Notes under the pieces: generated by a model
What the model was told of the DNA's origin: nothing
Databases searched by the model: none
Seen by the model: only the letters and a program-made list of their open reading frames with translations
Shown here: piece by piece, positions 12,211 through 27,059 of the stretch
Layout: the number at the start of each line of letters is the position of its first letter
Numbering within the stretch: the stretch's first letter is position 1
Made by a program: the position numbers and the translations under genes
Assembly: GCA_013398175.1 (NCBI GenBank)
Contig: VZRZ01003106.1
Location: forward strand, 132,418-196,417
Direction of reading: 5' to 3'
Length of the DNA stretch: 64,000 nt
Source: Climacteris rufus
Lineage: Eukaryota > Chordata > Aves > Passeriformes > Climacteridae

Positions 12211-15200
12211 GTGGGCTCTGCAGCCACTCCATTTACACAAGTTATAAACAACTGACACTCATTGGAATCTCTCTGGATAGGAGAAATAGAATTTTAGTTA
12301 CAGGCTCTGGAATATGCAAAGTAGACCTGAGTGAACTATTCAGAGAGAGTAATCTTTGTGGCAAATTCTCCCTTTATCCTAGTTGGGAACAGGCTTTGGC
12401 TTTCATGAATTCACTTGTGATTTAAAGGAGTTCTTTTGAGAAGAAAAGGTAAATTAGCAAACCATTGCCATTCCAGTCAGGATCCAGCCTCTCAGATCAC
12501 AGCCATGTACTTGCTTATTTGACCAAGGGGGACCGGTGCTGCTCCCTGACTGGTTACATGTATATTTGTAATTAAAAAAAAACACCGAAGGAGGGGTTAG
12601 AGATCTACAAAATGACTGAAATTCAACCACTGGAAAAGACCGAGCTCATTCTAATACACACCAGAGCCAGTTTTAAAGGGAATGTAGAAGGTGCACGATC
12701 TCCTGCACTCAGGGGCCAGCCAGCCTCCTCAGGTGTGAGCACTCGCCTTGCCCAATTCTGGCTTTGGGTGGTGTGCTAATTGTCTCACCTGGAGAATATT
12801 TAGCAATTTGGGGGTGAGGCTCAAGCCTGCTTGGGCTGCTTGTAAAACCCACTCCTTATCCTCTTACCCTTAATAATGTTCAGTGCAAACAGGAAACCCA
12901 CTAGAGCTAAGTTTGGGACCAAGGCTTCTTAATTGTGACTTGTGCTTCCTTTTCACCAACTTCTCAATCTCCTATCTAACATGGATGAGAATATGAAAAA
13001 GTTAAAATGTTTCAGGGATTTGATGGAGAAAGAACTGATAAAAAAACCAAAAAACTTCCTGACAAAAATAACTATAAAAGCCCTGTGCTTTTCAAAACAG
13101 TATTAGAAGTCATGTCATTTGAACAGTCTATTTCAGTGCTCCTCTCTTGCACTGTCTATGGTTCTGAGACAAGGCCAGTTATTGCTGTTTCTCTAAGCTT
13201 TTACTCTGAGCGAAAAATGAACATGAGCTACCAGGAGCAGAGCCCCCTCCAAGAGACAGAGTGACAGAAGCTGAACCTTTGCCCCTTGAGCTTCAACACA
13301 AACACAGGAAGCCAAGGTTTGGCCCTTCTCTCCCACACAGGCTTCATGTGACAGAGAGACTGCACATGAAACCATCCTGCAGGACCTGTACTCACCTACC
13401 TGGCATTGCACGTGCTCAGCTATTCAAGAGAAATCCCACTGTGATGTAATTCTCCACTTGCACAGTCTGTGTTGTCTCTTTGGTTGCCTAATCTCAGCTC
13501 ATCCTCTGCTCATCTTCTGTTTTGTTAAAAGTTAGTCATGAGAATGTATCTGCAAGGGCTGTAATGTGCAAGATTATTTCCCCGTGCCCTTTTTGCTTTA
13601 AAACCCTCATTTCACAATAATTTCCACAAAAGGGTATACATCCAAGCATTATAGCATTTTCTGTTGATCAGTCTATGAGATTCTCACATATTTAGGCACA
13701 GAGAAATTTGTTGTCTTACATTCAAGTTCATGATCTCTACATGACTATCTTTTTTTCAGTGTTTTTGCCTCCAGTTACACTACATTGACAGTAGGCTGTT
13801 TTCCACAGGTAGGTGTAATGTATTCCTGAGTATTCACTGATAGTCAGTCAAAACATAGACCTGAAAGTGAAACTTTGTCTGAGAAGAAAGGTTAAGATGG
13901 AAAAAGAAAGAAAAAAAAAACAAAACCAAAAAGAGATTTGGTTACTGTCCCCACAGACTTTTCTAGACAGGGGAACACTTGAGGTTGTACACTCCATTCT
14001 GCAGGTCATTTTATAAATTACCATCAGATTTTGGGTCACTAAACCCTCTGAACAATGCTGACCACTTAATTGTCCAGTGGAGGTGGAAACCACGACACAC
14101 AAACTATAAATTCAAAAGCAGAATAATCCTATGCTAAAAGTACACTAATAAAATAAAATAGTTCAGGGGCACGTAAAGTAAAAACTGATCTTGGGCAAGA
14201 ACTTGGACTGTCCATTTAGAATGTGAAACTCTCACTCTGTCAAGGCTTACGGTTCTGTTTGGAAAAGGCATTCGTATTCCTTGATGTGAACCAGAGCCTG
14301 AGAAATCATTAAAGGCAGGAGTAACAATACTGTTAGGTTTTGTCAAATGCAGGACAGCCTCTGTGAAATGGTTCTCTCTGAGTGAACAGAGGTAAATAAC
14401 AGTAATTGCTTTGTTAGACTGCATGCCAGAAATAAAGCCTTTCATACTTCTGCAGAGTAAAAGTCCAAACCACGGCAGGAAGACTCAATTTCAGCAAAGA
14501 GCCTGTAATGAAATAATGCTGCTGGTTCTGCTAGCCAGAAGCTTATTGGGGCCTTTGAAATGGTAATGTCCTTTACTGTATAGCGGAAACCTGGTAAATG
14601 AACAATCTTGTTGCACAGAAATTGATATTCTTTGAACAGATACATCTATTTTCCATAACATCTCTATTTCCAAGTTAGTTCCACTGCATCCCTTCAGCAT
14701 CCCCTGCTCCTATTCTGAAGGTTTCCCACAAGGTAGACAATGTTTGCTAATCCTATTTGGACTTGACAAGCCACTGAATCACAAGGAAGCTCTTCCTCTG
14801 CCCGTCAAGCACATGTGTTTTCAACATCTCACTCAAACTTCAAGTTCTTGCACATGCAAAGAAAGTCTGAGTCATTTGTGTACCCAGGGCAATGAGGTCA
14901 CCTGTCATGTTCTCCTTGCCATGCTCTGCCTCTTCAAGAAAGCTCTTTCCTTCCAGATTTAATAGCAGGTGTTTGCAAGGTCAGCTCACGGTTAAATCTT
15001 CTAACAGATATTGTTTTTCCATCACCAATTAATTTCTGAAAGAAACTAGGCCACCATTAGGCAGTAACAATTTTTTGGGCATTAAATTGGGCAGCATCCT
15101 AGACAATAAAATTTATAACTCCTTACCTATGCACCCCATGACACATTACACTGCTTAATGCAACAATCCTTCTACTCTAATAAACAGCTTAGCTCTTAAA

Positions 15201-16678
15201 ATACCAATAACATCTCATGTAACTCTAAGTACCTGTGCTTTCTGTTTTTCTGTGCATTATCTGCCGTATTCCCACAACTAATTAAAAAAAAATTAAAATA
15301 TCACATAAAGCAAAAAAGTGGAATGAAAGGTCAGGTGACTCCACAGCACTGTTCAGGTTCTGCCACAATGATCTGGCAAGGTAAATGGTGTTCAGTCAGC
15401 TTTAAACAAAGGGGTCAAAAGTAGAAAGGTTTGGAATCCAGTCCCAGAGTCAGATTCTGCTTTTCAACATGTGAAAAACTCCATGAGTTTGCAGGCTCCT
15501 AATTTTTAATGGGCTGGGGGTGATGGGGATGTTTGCATATAAGGATCTAAAACCCAAACAAGTCAGTGGGGTTGTTTATGTGGTGCTACAATACTAATCA
15601 ATATCAGGAATAAAAGCAAAGGCCTCACAGCTCAGGCTTGGTTCCATCAGGCCTTCAAACATATTGTTCTGTTTCATAATCCCCTCTCTTCCATTTACTT
15701 TTCCAGAGGAAATTATGCTAAGGAGGTCAAAGCATGCTGCAGAGAACATCTGCGTTCACTCATGCTGAGGCCAAGCTGGAATGCAGATTGCATTGCATTT
15801 ACACAACATGAACTTTTGTTACATCTAAACCAAAAAGAGACAACAACCAAAGTGGGGTTCCAAGTCTGCACTCTTTGTACACACAAAGCTCCCTGTACAA
15901 GTTTCCCAAATGCTGCCTGAACAGTTCACACTGAATGGTGCTGCTATAGGCTGCAAGAAGGAAACTTTGCACAGACGAGTATCACTGGCAGAAGAAAAAC
16001 CTATAAATATCAAAGTCATCTGCAGGAAAAACCTCTCTCTCTCCTCTGATCTCTGCTCAAATGAAGGATGTGGAGGTTACATTTCAAGAAGCTAACTGCA
16101 CTCAGAAAAGATTTAATGAAACATCTGCCAGTAAGCTCCAGATAGTGACATTAATCAAAGAGACAATGTAGAGAGAGCACTACAGGCCCGTGTCTATTTG
16201 CTCTCAGTTATGAATCTGTTTACTCTCTGAGAAGGACAACCAGTGGGGATACAGAGTGTTAGCACGAGATCTCACACTCAACTCATGGAATGCAGATAAA
16301 CATATGAAGAACAAGATCAAAAAATGCTGGCCTTTTTTTCCTACCAACTACCACTAGAAAATCCAGCATTTTGCAGCTCCCTGCCTGAAACAAAAACAAG
16401 ACCCTCATGAATAGCATTGGGAGGCTGTGTGAGCAAAAGGCTCTCTCAGGCAGCAACCATGGCTTCATCAGTGTGAGAAGAGACAACTGATACAGGCGAG
16501 TGTTGGTTACACTGAATCTCAGCAGTGTTCCAGCTCAAATCCTGACCAACAGCCTATTCCACTGACTCCCTTTCACTATCCAGAATGTTCCCTTCTGTTA
16601 TTTCTGTCTGTTCCCAATCTTGTGATGTGATTAGAGTAGATGATTACGCTTACATAATAGTATCAAATTAATTTGCAG
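12211..16678. other. Noncoding stretch, no gene supported
   Basis: No recognisable repeat or gene. The longest frame is 103 codons (minus, 14,134-14,445) without splice support. A minus-strand 40-nt segment at 16,345-16,384 has a very good acceptor and an open hydrophobic frame but is too short to call. Confidence 0.5.
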
Positions 16679-16946
16679 CTGAGCACAACAGCAGAGGAAA
16701 TTGTTTCGAGTTCTGAAATCTCCCCCTCCTCAGTTTATTTCAGTGACATCAGGGGATTAAAGCAAAATGGGTCAGTAGAACACTGCTGGGAAAACAACCA
16801 AAACATCAGTCCTGACCTTGTAAACGAGAGTGAGGAAGATTGCAAACAAAGCAAGAGGCTTAGAGCATGTTCTGTAGAAAGAGCCATCAAGGTGAATCAG
16901 CTTCCTCATCACCTATCACCATCTGAAAGCTGACAGAGGATAGCAG
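16679..16946 (+). CDS. Candidate exon with 84-codon acidic open frame ending in a stop
   Basis: I do not recognise the product. A plus-strand acceptor (AATTAATTTGCAG) ends at 16,678. The phase-0 frame then runs 84 codons to TGA at 16,931-16,933. It begins LSTTAEEIVSSSEIS, and its middle is rich in Asn, Glu, Asp and Ser (for example NESEEDCKQSKRLRA). That is the least chance-like composition among the plus-strand frames. Thirteen bases after the stop comes a good donor (GATAGCAG then GTAAAG) at 16,947. Two readings are possible. It may be a last coding exon followed by a spliced 3' UTR. Alternatively the true donor is the GTGAAT at about 16,892, just after codon 71, which leaves the stop in the intron. 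No domain is visible. Confidence 0.25.
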
Positions 16947-19900
16947 GTAAAGCCACACTGCACAGTCTTTCAATAGAAACAGGCATTTTGGGAATACTTT
17001 TCTAAAACTGTGGAGCACAGATTTATTTGGAGTTTTACTGTCTGTTAGAGGGTGCCTTAATATTAACAGTAAGAAAAGTAGCACATTCCTGCCACTTTAA
17101 ACCAAGGTGGGGGCATTCAATAACCCCAGCCAAGCACAGTCCAAGAGGCCTGACATGACCCATCCCAGCTCTCTGGATTCAGTAACTCTGCACAGTTCCC
17201 CTCTCGCTGCACAAACCACTTACTGCTGCTGGGATGCTGAGATGGGAATTGTGCTAGAGGGTTATATCCACAGAACTTTTTAGCACACAAGAAAGTCTTC
17301 TGAGAGGTGTCCAAAGACTGTGCCTGTAACCGGCAGATTTATATTGATGGTTGGTAGTTGGCTTGGTGCAGGAAAACAATCATTAACCACACCATGCAGC
17401 TGGAACACCTGGTTTATGATCACTGCTTCATGTGATCAACCCTTCACGTACAAGGCACCCACAAAACATTTACCTTTCTTTTGGAAGATGTTTCTTCAAC
17501 AGCTACTCCTGAAAGCTAGCTGGATAAATAAAATTTGGGCCTGGGTCCAACTTCTCAGAAGTAGCCAAATGACTCCTTTTGCTATCTGTCTTTTCACCCT
17601 TCCAGTGCAGACACCTAGTTTCCATCCCAAATCTTTAAATGGAATAAAATTAGCATAACTTCTGATTTAACAACAGCTTCATTTTTACACTTGACATGCC
17701 ATAGCAGCATACTTTGTGTTCTGCCAGCTTCACAAGCTGAGCTAAGCACAATTAAGTGGGAGTGGTGTGCATTTGCATGCCACTGTTGCAGGCTGTACCA
17801 AAACAATGGCACTCCTGCATTTGCGAAAAAAAGGCAGCATTTTAAAAAGGTATCTAGGCTCTCAAACATTGCAATTTTGTCATAACACTATTAGTTATTT
17901 AACTTCTTCCTTGTATTCTACTAACAACTCCATTGTATATTTGTGTTTTACGTTAGATTTACAATGTTAAAAAGAGAGATTTCCAATGTTACTGAATTTA
18001 GCATCCTCCAATAAGGGCACAGCACACATCCATTCAGTTCTCAAAATAATTCTGCATGACTGGAACTTTTCTGCTATGGCACCTACTTACTATATTTGAT
18101 CAAGTGTTCAGTGTCACAATATGTTGATGCATTTATTCTCTTTCTTCACCAAGGTAAAAAGACAGGCTTTTTCTTGTTTCTAGAGCATATGAAATGACAG
18201 CAACTCTCCAAATAAAAAAATTTCATCAGTGATCATGGTGAAAAATGATGAAGATCACACAAAGGCAAGTAGTCTGCAGCTCTTCCCTGAAGTGTTGTAA
18301 ACACAGCATAAGGTAGTCATGCTGGAAGCATAACCTAAACCCACTTTTCCTGTTCCTTCCTGTTTGTTGTTCTCTATCAACATTACAACGCTTTGATGAA
18401 ATGCAAGTATGAATACACAGACATGCTGTAATTTGTTGTGCTTTTCCTTTCCCCATGTCTGTAATTTCTACATTACTAAGAAAACTTGTATTAATCTAAT
18501 TTACACATAATAAGAAACACATAACTTTGTTCCTTTGACCATATAATCATCAAACTTGCTCATCATGTTACTGGATTACAGCAGTATAACCTGTGGTCAC
18601 CTTTATTACATGTTCAGTCTGCTCACAGATATTTATATTGCATACGTTAAGAACAAAACATTGAACATTAAAAATTTTACATATCCTTATGTTGACACTC
18701 TCAACCCCACACATACTACTCTACATTGCTCTCTATATCTAAGATACAACAGCACAAAGTAAAATGTGGAAAAGAAAAAAACCCAGGAGTTATACTTTAG
18801 GTTTCCTCCATTCTGGCTCATGGTATTTTTCCGTCTTTAACATTGCCCTAAGGACACCTCTCCTACATAATTCCTCCATATAAAATGAAATGGGCTTTCA
18901 TGGGGGCAGAGAGGAGAAGGAATTGTAGTGTTTGTAAATTCTCTAAGTCAATGAAGTTTCCAGTGCTGTCAATGAAGTGTTTACATGTGAAACACAGCCA
19001 AGATGCTTCCTAGGCTGACCTGTCAGCAATGTTTTCTTAACAGAACATGTTATTTCTTTCATGCTTTTACTGTTGGATAGCTCCAAATAATTAATAATTC
19101 AGAACGACAGACACTTAAAGTTCCATAAATTTACTCTCCGCGTCTGCTTGGCCACCCTATAATCAAAGTACCAAAACCAACTAGACAGGCAGAAGAATCC
19201 CTTACAAAATTACTATGTTTATTGATACAGAACAATTTTATCTGCAGAATTTAGGAATTTTCGAGCCTCATCTTCAATCATTCACCAGATTCCTCCCATA
19301 TGCTGATGAAACTTTTTACATTTTCAACACGAAGGAAATATTCCACTGCAGTCTTTTCATCCTCACGCTGCTACTACCAATGCTTCTTGCAAGACCCCTT
19401 GCTCCAGGTCTGCTCTGTCAAGTCTGATGCCAACAATTAACTCAATACCACAAAAGGCAGTTCCTATTTCCCCCCCAATCTGTAGCAGTTGCTACTCCCA
19501 TGGGTATGTCATGAACACTCTCAGCAGCATTAAACATCATTCAAGTTCACAGAGTACACTTAATAATCACTTCCAAATACTAAATCAAATAAATGGAAAA
19601 CTAGACTCCAAGTGCTTTGGTAGGCTGGGCTGAAAAGAGCAGCACTGGATCAGACAACACCGAATCTGGTTTGCAAATTTTGTGTGGAGGGAAGATTGTG
19701 GGTGGTGGTAATAACTGCAATAATTCTGGTTAAACTGCTGCAAGTAATCTGCCAGACCTCTCAATCCAAAAACTTCCCTGGACCAAATATTCTTACTTTT
19801 AAAACTGAAGGTTCACAGTGTTGGCTACTAAAGCAATCAAGCCATAAGAAGCCTTCTTATCTCACTTCTTTGTATGTAAAGCCAGAATATACAGTCTAAT

Positions 19901-22439
19901 CTATGACAATAGCCATGAAATCTATGACAAACAGCTGATGAAGATAAAAGCAAGAAATCAGGCAGCAAGGACATTTTGGATGGTTATCTCTATTGCTTTA
20001 TCAGGGACTGAAGAGTTCAGTTCTAGTAGCTGTTAGGGCAATTTTAAAATAGACAAAGATCTACCAATCCAGAGCACTTCTGTCACACCCTTTAAACCTT
20101 CCTATTGTTTCATACCACAATGGGAAGCAGAGATCCTGCCTCCCTTTTATTTAATTTTTTTTTGGGTCAGGCAGAAGGGAGGTGGAGGAAGAGGCAGGAA
20201 TAGATTCTATTGTAGAAAAGTCTGGAGGGTCATACAGATGGGTTGAGTTTAAGCAAAATGCCAGAGATTTCATCCAGGTGCTTTCAGCAGTGTTTTCCTT
20301 AGGCTTGCACTAAGACTCTCCACAGGCACTCCAGTCTGCATCTACTGATCAACTCCTTACTAGTAACCACTGCAACACAATGTGTTTACTCTTCCTGATT
20401 TATAGGCAGAAGACACTGCTGAGTTGTAGCTCCACTCATTTTGAATTCCTGCCTAGGAGAAACTCCAGCATCAGACTCCTGTGTGTTTAAGATGGATGAT
20501 AGTACTTTGAGGTGACAGCTGAGGGCACTGTGCTGTAATACGCAATTTATGTCTCTAATGTGTTCTTAAGCCATTAGAAACTAATCATAAAGAAGCAGAA
20601 ACCATAAAATACATACAAGTGCTTCCACCATTTGAAAATATTTTATCAAGTATCACAGAGAGCACCAAAAGTAACATGGGGTTGGCATAATTTGGACACT
20701 TGACTAAAATGGGCAGGGCTTTCATAAATCAACTATTTACACACCTGAGTCTTCATACCACTCAAACTTCTTGACTACAGTAGGGCCAAGGATTTCGCAC
20801 AATAAAGAACATCCAAAAAGAAGGTATTATTTTATTAGACTTGTGATTTAGGAATATTTTTAATAGAAACAAAGCAGAATTATATTACAAACCAGCTGAT
20901 CAGCATCTTGTCCATTCGTGGGATGTGCTCTCACACACAGAGACATCCCAGACAAATCCCTATTGACTTACAGGGGGTTTTCCTGAGCAGAAGGCAACAG
21001 GGCTCCTTTAATGTGTACGTGTACTTGCCAGTGCAAGGAACCATGTACTTATTTCCTCAGACAGCAGGAGCCAAATGAATCTAATGAATGTCATTTTATC
21101 TGATGCTTCTGCTGTTTATAATAATAAACCTACTTCGTTCCTCAGTCTCTGCAATTTCTGTGGAGGCTGACCCAAGATTAAGCCTCCAAAAAGGAAAACA
21201 TAAGTGTTAGAAACCACGGCTATTTCTTCCCCCTCTGCTAGACACTGTCTAATGAGTTCAGCAAATTACATTCAAGATGCTGTTTTGCTGATTAGAACTG
21301 TCACTACCTGACCCTTGAAGGGCACAACCGTGCCCCTATGTCTCTATGTGCAGACATTTTATTAAGTTGTGGTCTCTGCTCCTTGTGTTTTAAGTGTTCA
21401 AACCTTCACAGAGTCAAAGAACGCTTTAAAAAAATACACCTGTAACAAACAATCCACGTTCACAGAGGAGATAGCAGCCATTTTGATGCCTGTCATTTTG
21501 AGTAAAATCAGTTTTAGATGAGTATCTGGACCATAGAATCTAAAAAACAGTTCTCTCCTGAATTTACCCATTTTTTTTCAACCTATGTATGTAACACTGG
21601 ACAACTAACCTAGAAATCCAAAAATCTTAATACCAATCACAGTGTTTGAAGATTGATGACACAGATTCAGAAATATCTGTGGAGGCATGGAGAAACAAAA
21701 GTGAAAGGTAATCTTCTATGGCATAGTCTGCATCTGAAAACTGATACAGCTTAGTGTTTCCCTTAAAGATTAATACAGTACTTTTTCCTATGGAAACAGA
21801 TAAACCCAGAAACTAGAAAACTAGGAAAATCAGACAGAAAACTAGAGCTATCTTCCTGTGCAAAGGAGTGAGACCTTTCTTAAAGTATCCATGAGACTTC
21901 TTGTCAACTAATGGCCGCAGATGTTTCAAGAAGACCAACAGAATATAATGTTTATTCCTGTTCCTGAACCCACTTTTATTCTTCTCTGGGTTTTTTTGCT
22001 GTAATGCAACAGAATTTCAGGGTTACCTTAGCCACGTCCATAGCTCCTTGGGACTTTAACATACCAGCCTAAATATTCGTATTGAGGTTGTGGCTATGAG
22101 ATTTTCACTCTGTTGCTTGGTTTAGAGAGATGGAAAGAAGAAAGTGCAGGAACCAAGCATCTGTTTTCTTACCTGACAGCTATGTAAAACTTAACCCAAT
22201 GAGTTCAATGGAATTCAGAATAGTAAGGAAGCAGAAATACTGTGAGAGTCTCATAAAAACAGAGCTCATGCTGAGGTTCTTCCAGCACCTCGTGCTTGAC
22301 AAGTACAGCAGCATCACACATTAACCTCTGGAACCAGGCTGCAGAAAACTCAGAACCATCCCAGTTTTATTAAGGAAATAAACCACTTAATTAACTGTGA
22401 ACAGGTAATGAAAACAAACAGACATTTGGAAAAATGACT

Positions 22440-22760
22440 CCGTGTCCCACACTGTTGCCAATTCCTCCCGCGCAGCAGCAGCACTGTTGTTGTGATGTTA
22501 GAGCAGCAGCAGTTTTGAAGTTAGCACCGACTGGGCCCTTCCAGCCAGGCTGAGTCACTCCTGCTCATCAGACAGAGATGACTTTACACCCTGCAACATC
22601 AGAGCCCTGATCTCCACCTGTGTTTCCTTTCTCTCAAGCCTATTTTTTGCTTCCTACCTGCTTGTGCTGGTGGTGCTGCTCTCCCAGCAGGCTCCGAGCG
22701 CCGCTCCCAGTGTGACTGGCATGTTATTAACGGAGAGGTGGCTGGTGTCTCTCATTACAC
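22440..22760. other. Moderately GC-rich segment with a few CpGs, function unknown
   Basis: This stretch holds CAGCAGCAG-type runs near 22,473 and 22,503 and a small CpG cluster near 22,695-22,705 (TCCGAGCGCCGC). No convincing open frame or splice pair was found. It could be a regulatory element or simply a local GC rise. Confidence 0.3.
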
Positions 22761-24301
22761 TGCCACTGAGTGAAAGCACCTCAGAACTAATTTAGCTTTC
22801 ACTCACAGGGGAAGACACACTACTGCACCAAGAAGTTCGCTATTCTGCTGCCTTTAGCAATAAATTCCCCTTCTTTTTTTTTTTTTGTTTTAACATTAAT
22901 AAGGTGAGAGAATAGAGTATTTCCAAAAGAAATTAAGAAATGCAGAAGATAGATGCAAGTGCAGAGGCTCCCTGTGAGTAACCACCAAGCCCAAGTCGAA
23001 GAGATAACACGAATACTGAAGCAGATGTACAGGGTGGAGAAGAGCTCCACAGGCAAACAAGCAGTAATAAAGCCTGTGCCTAGTGCACAGAGTTAAGCAG
23101 GTCTCTCAACCACTTAAACTTTCTTCCCTGTTTGTGAGAGTTCTCTGTGGCAACAAATGCAAAACTCCTGTGAAATTAAGGACTATGGAAATAATTTTGC
23201 TCCCCAGGCTGAGAAGGTCAAACAGATTCAGAAAGTACTTCATATCCATCACTGTAAGAATAGAAACCTAATTAGAGACCAGACTTTGTCATCTAAAAGA
23301 GATCAAACTCACTTAAAGCTATCATCTGAAACATATTTTTAAAAGCCTTTCCCTTGATTATTAATTCATTTACTTGCACTGCACACAGGTTCACTCAAAT
23401 GAACCACCTCTTGACTGCCAATCACATTGGATTTGTGAGGATCACTGTTTGTTGCACTTTCTCCTTTTTCTACTTCTAACACATCCCCTATTTTTGTATT
23501 TTGATGCTCTTTAAAGCAGGATATTTTAGATTTTGTATTCTCATACTTTAACAATTTGCATTTTATGCTTAGGATTTAGTATTTTTCTAATGGAGTAGCA
23601 GTTCCACAGTGAACTACGAGAACCCCAAGATGACAACTTGTATTGCACCCATGGTACCAGGAGATTACATGCAAAGATACCACAGGGTCTCCTCTACCAT
23701 AGAATCAAAGCCATCAAGAAAGGGGATTGACAAAGATTTCTCTTGCCATGTGCATTTAAAGATTTTCCACCTATATGTCAATTAAACAGAGTAGTGAAGT
23801 GTCAGTTAATCATTACATAGATGGATTTGGATCAATATCAAGGACCAACACATGTGTGCCTTACATATAAGCAAAGCCTTACTAATTTGTATGTGTATTT
23901 TCTTATTCCTTCATACTTGAATAAATCTAATGCTCAGGAAGGAGTATGAAAGAATAATAATGAAGTTGGGCAGGAGTGCTTTAAACTTTCTGTGCCACTG
24001 CGGCAGCAAAAGAGGTGAATGTTTCTTTAATGGGCAAGAACAGAATGAGGATAATGTACTTTATCTTTTACTTTACCCTTGTTTGAACAACTGCAGGACT
24101 AAGTTTGTAAGCCTAACTATTTTACAGTTATATTTTGGTTAGTGTTTATCACAGGCTCATATACTCTCTACTAAACACTGAAGATAAAAATCATTTTTCC
24201 TCAGGCTAGTGATAGATGCTGGGTGGGGAATCCAAGTTTAAATCTTTTTCTACCCCAAAATTATCTGCATCCAGAAAATTAATCAAACTTTCTCTGAAAG
24301 G

Positions 24302-24317
24302 AAAAAAAAAAAAAAAA
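24302..24317. repeat. A16 homopolymer
   Basis: Sixteen A followed by GAAGAGATAAAAAG. No retrogene, target-site duplication or polyadenylation signal is evident upstream. Comparable runs are A14 at 42,049-42,062, A13 at 63,190-63,202, A12 at 63,479-63,490 and T13 at 22,874-22,886. Confidence 0.9.
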
Positions 24318-27059
24318 GAAGAGATAAAAAGTTGGAGAGCAGTTACACAACCAGAATATTTTTTGCATTTAAAAACAGTGTTGTAGCTTTATGCTTATTA
24401 CTACCTATGAAAGTATCAATTCCTCTTTCTATTATGCAGTTATTGCTAGAGAGCATTACTATTACGTAAACAACTACAGAGATTTTGACCACATTATTTA
24501 CCTATGACATTAAGGTTCAAAATTTAGTCCTAAATTATCCAGCTTTGGCTTGCCCAGCTCTGTGCCTGTAGATGAATGTAAATATACATAAACAAACCCC
24601 AAACCAAAGCTATTAGAACTTTGAATCCAAGCTACACTGAGATGTCTCACTACCATTTCAAAAGGCTTCCCACTGTCAGGCTGAAATGCCCAGGTGGGAA
24701 GACTGCTGTGAAATATGTAGGCGATGCTGCTGACTGGTTTTCAGATGATGAGGAGCATTTGAAGGCATCAAAGGTTCCTGTGTGGATGTGTGTACATTAA
24801 TCCCTGCCTCTGTGATATCTACACTTGACTATTGTAACATATTGTTTAATAGATTGCAAGACTCATCTTCTCACAGACTGAACCCTATTCAGAAATGACA
24901 GTGCTCCCACCAGGCTTCTTACTGATTTTAGGTATTCTAAACTTAACATAATGGTTGCTGAGAGATTGCATTGTTTTAAGGCAGAATTTGCATCTCACTT
25001 TCAATTTGTTGGCTCCTCTCTTCCACTACTGTCAGAACTAGAAGTTCTAAACGTCCCTCAGATAGGAAACCTGTAATGGAGAAATGGTAGGGTACAGTGA
25101 AAGAAAGGTTTGGTACAGTACCTCGCCTTTAAAGCTTCTTGAAAATGCAGTTCAACTTACCTTTGCTGTAATAAGAAGCAATAATCTATTGTTAAAATTT
25201 CACATCCCCACACTGCCCTAAACAGAGGAAAGGTGCTGGGATAGTTGTTTTGTTTGTGGTGAAACAGAGAGCAGGAAAGCTCAGATGTGACAGCAAAGCA
25301 GGACACTAAGCACCCAGACTTCCAGTCACAGCTTTTCAAAGCAGTGGTTTGAGTTTTCATTACTCTGTTCCACTTCATGTTCTCAGCTTCATTCTTCATT
25401 ATGGGCTGTCAACAAGTAGCATAAAGGTATATATGTGTTTATCCACATCACAGAGCCAGCTGGTTTTAGTTCCATGGGTACACATGGAACATGAGGAGTG
25501 CATAGAGAACAGCCACAGAAACCCCGAGCTTGGCTTCACTGTGAATGATGAGCAGCTCCCAATTCCTGTGCTGTGCTGCATACTCTTACAGCACCTTTAT
25601 GAAATAAAAGGATGTCTGAAACAATGGATTCAAATCTCACCTAATGAGGTCTGGAAAGCCAGCACTTGAACAGTATATTCAGTGCCGTGCTAGTTCACCA
25701 CACAGCCTCCCACAGCACTGAGGAGGGTCACACTGAAGAAGTATATTTAATAGATCAAATAAACTAAAACCCCAAGCACAATGTGATTTAAATATGCACC
25801 CAAAGCTAATTTTACTTATGTTTTTAAGATTAATAAGGGTTTTTATGGGTAATGGTAACTCAAGACTGACAACCAACCTTTGCTGAAACAGAATGTGTGA
25901 TTTCATGAGGGACCGCAGGCCTCTCTTTCCTCCACCCACACATAAAAAAAGCAGGAAATTTGTCAACCCGTCGTAGCACTGTCCTGGGCTCATTTACTAA
26001 CAAAAATACTCAGCTTCTATGTATATTTTCACATCATTTTCAAGACTCGTAGAGCAGCACTCACAAAGATCAGTTACAGCTCTCTTGATTTGAGAAGGAC
26101 TTCTAGCTCTTCTTTAAATCCCTTCTGGTCCTTCCATGCACTCAGCATAAGAATTTTCCACTGATAGGACTTGCCAAACTTCCCCTACATCTATTTCCAT
26201 TTCTCTTCATTTTTCTTGCCCCTTTCATTTTTTTTCCTCTGCATGCTGACTCCCTAGTTCCTCTTCTACTAAATTATGCTCTATTATTTCCACAGCCTGA
26301 AGAACTCACAGCTGAAGCATTATTTCTAGCCTTATTTTGTATTCCTTGCACGTCCTATAATCTGTTTTGAGTGTTATTTGCAGCCAAGATGCTGACACAG
26401 CATCAATTTTGTTTTCATGGTTTGACTGGGTAAAAGTGTGCCTTACTACAGGCACGGGGATAAAAACAGTCAGCTCCTAACACCAACACAAACACATTTA
26501 GAATTTACCTTATTTTTTCAGGCATTATTGTTTCTAAGTGGCAGCTGCAAAGCCTCAGCCCATCTTGCGAAAAAAATGATAAACTGAAATGGTATTTTAG
26601 TTGCATATTCTTTTTCCTCCTTTCCCCATTTTAGTATGCCATTTTCTTCCCAGAGAATCACTATTCATACCTGACCCATGTCAAAAGTAACTGTTGAGCA
26701 TGAGAGGGTCCTCAAAACCTTTTCTGACCTGTAAAAAAAAAATCTTTTTTCTTTTTCTCAGAAATTACTGGTACCTAAACTGAGTCACTTATACTGTAAT
26801 TCCTTGTTGTGTGTGCTTAAATACCCAATATCCCCACTTCTTCCTTTAACTCACATGGTTCTCCACTTTTTACGTGAAACTCTGTTTTATGAGTATGCTT
26901 AAATCCAAAATCCCATATCCAAGCCTTTCTGAAGTTTTAGGGCGAGTCTGATATGTGAACCACAGCCACATTTTACAAAAAGACCCTTTAACAGCCAAAC
27001 CAGCCTCTTTTGGCACTTTGAAGAAAGGCAGTAAGAACAGTGAAACACTGACTTCCTTA

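Noticed and set aside
23695..23730. Possible antisense CR1 end (CCATAGAATCAAAGCC)
   Set aside because: It lacks the following AAGGTTGGAAAAGACC-type sequence expected of an inverted CR1 tail.
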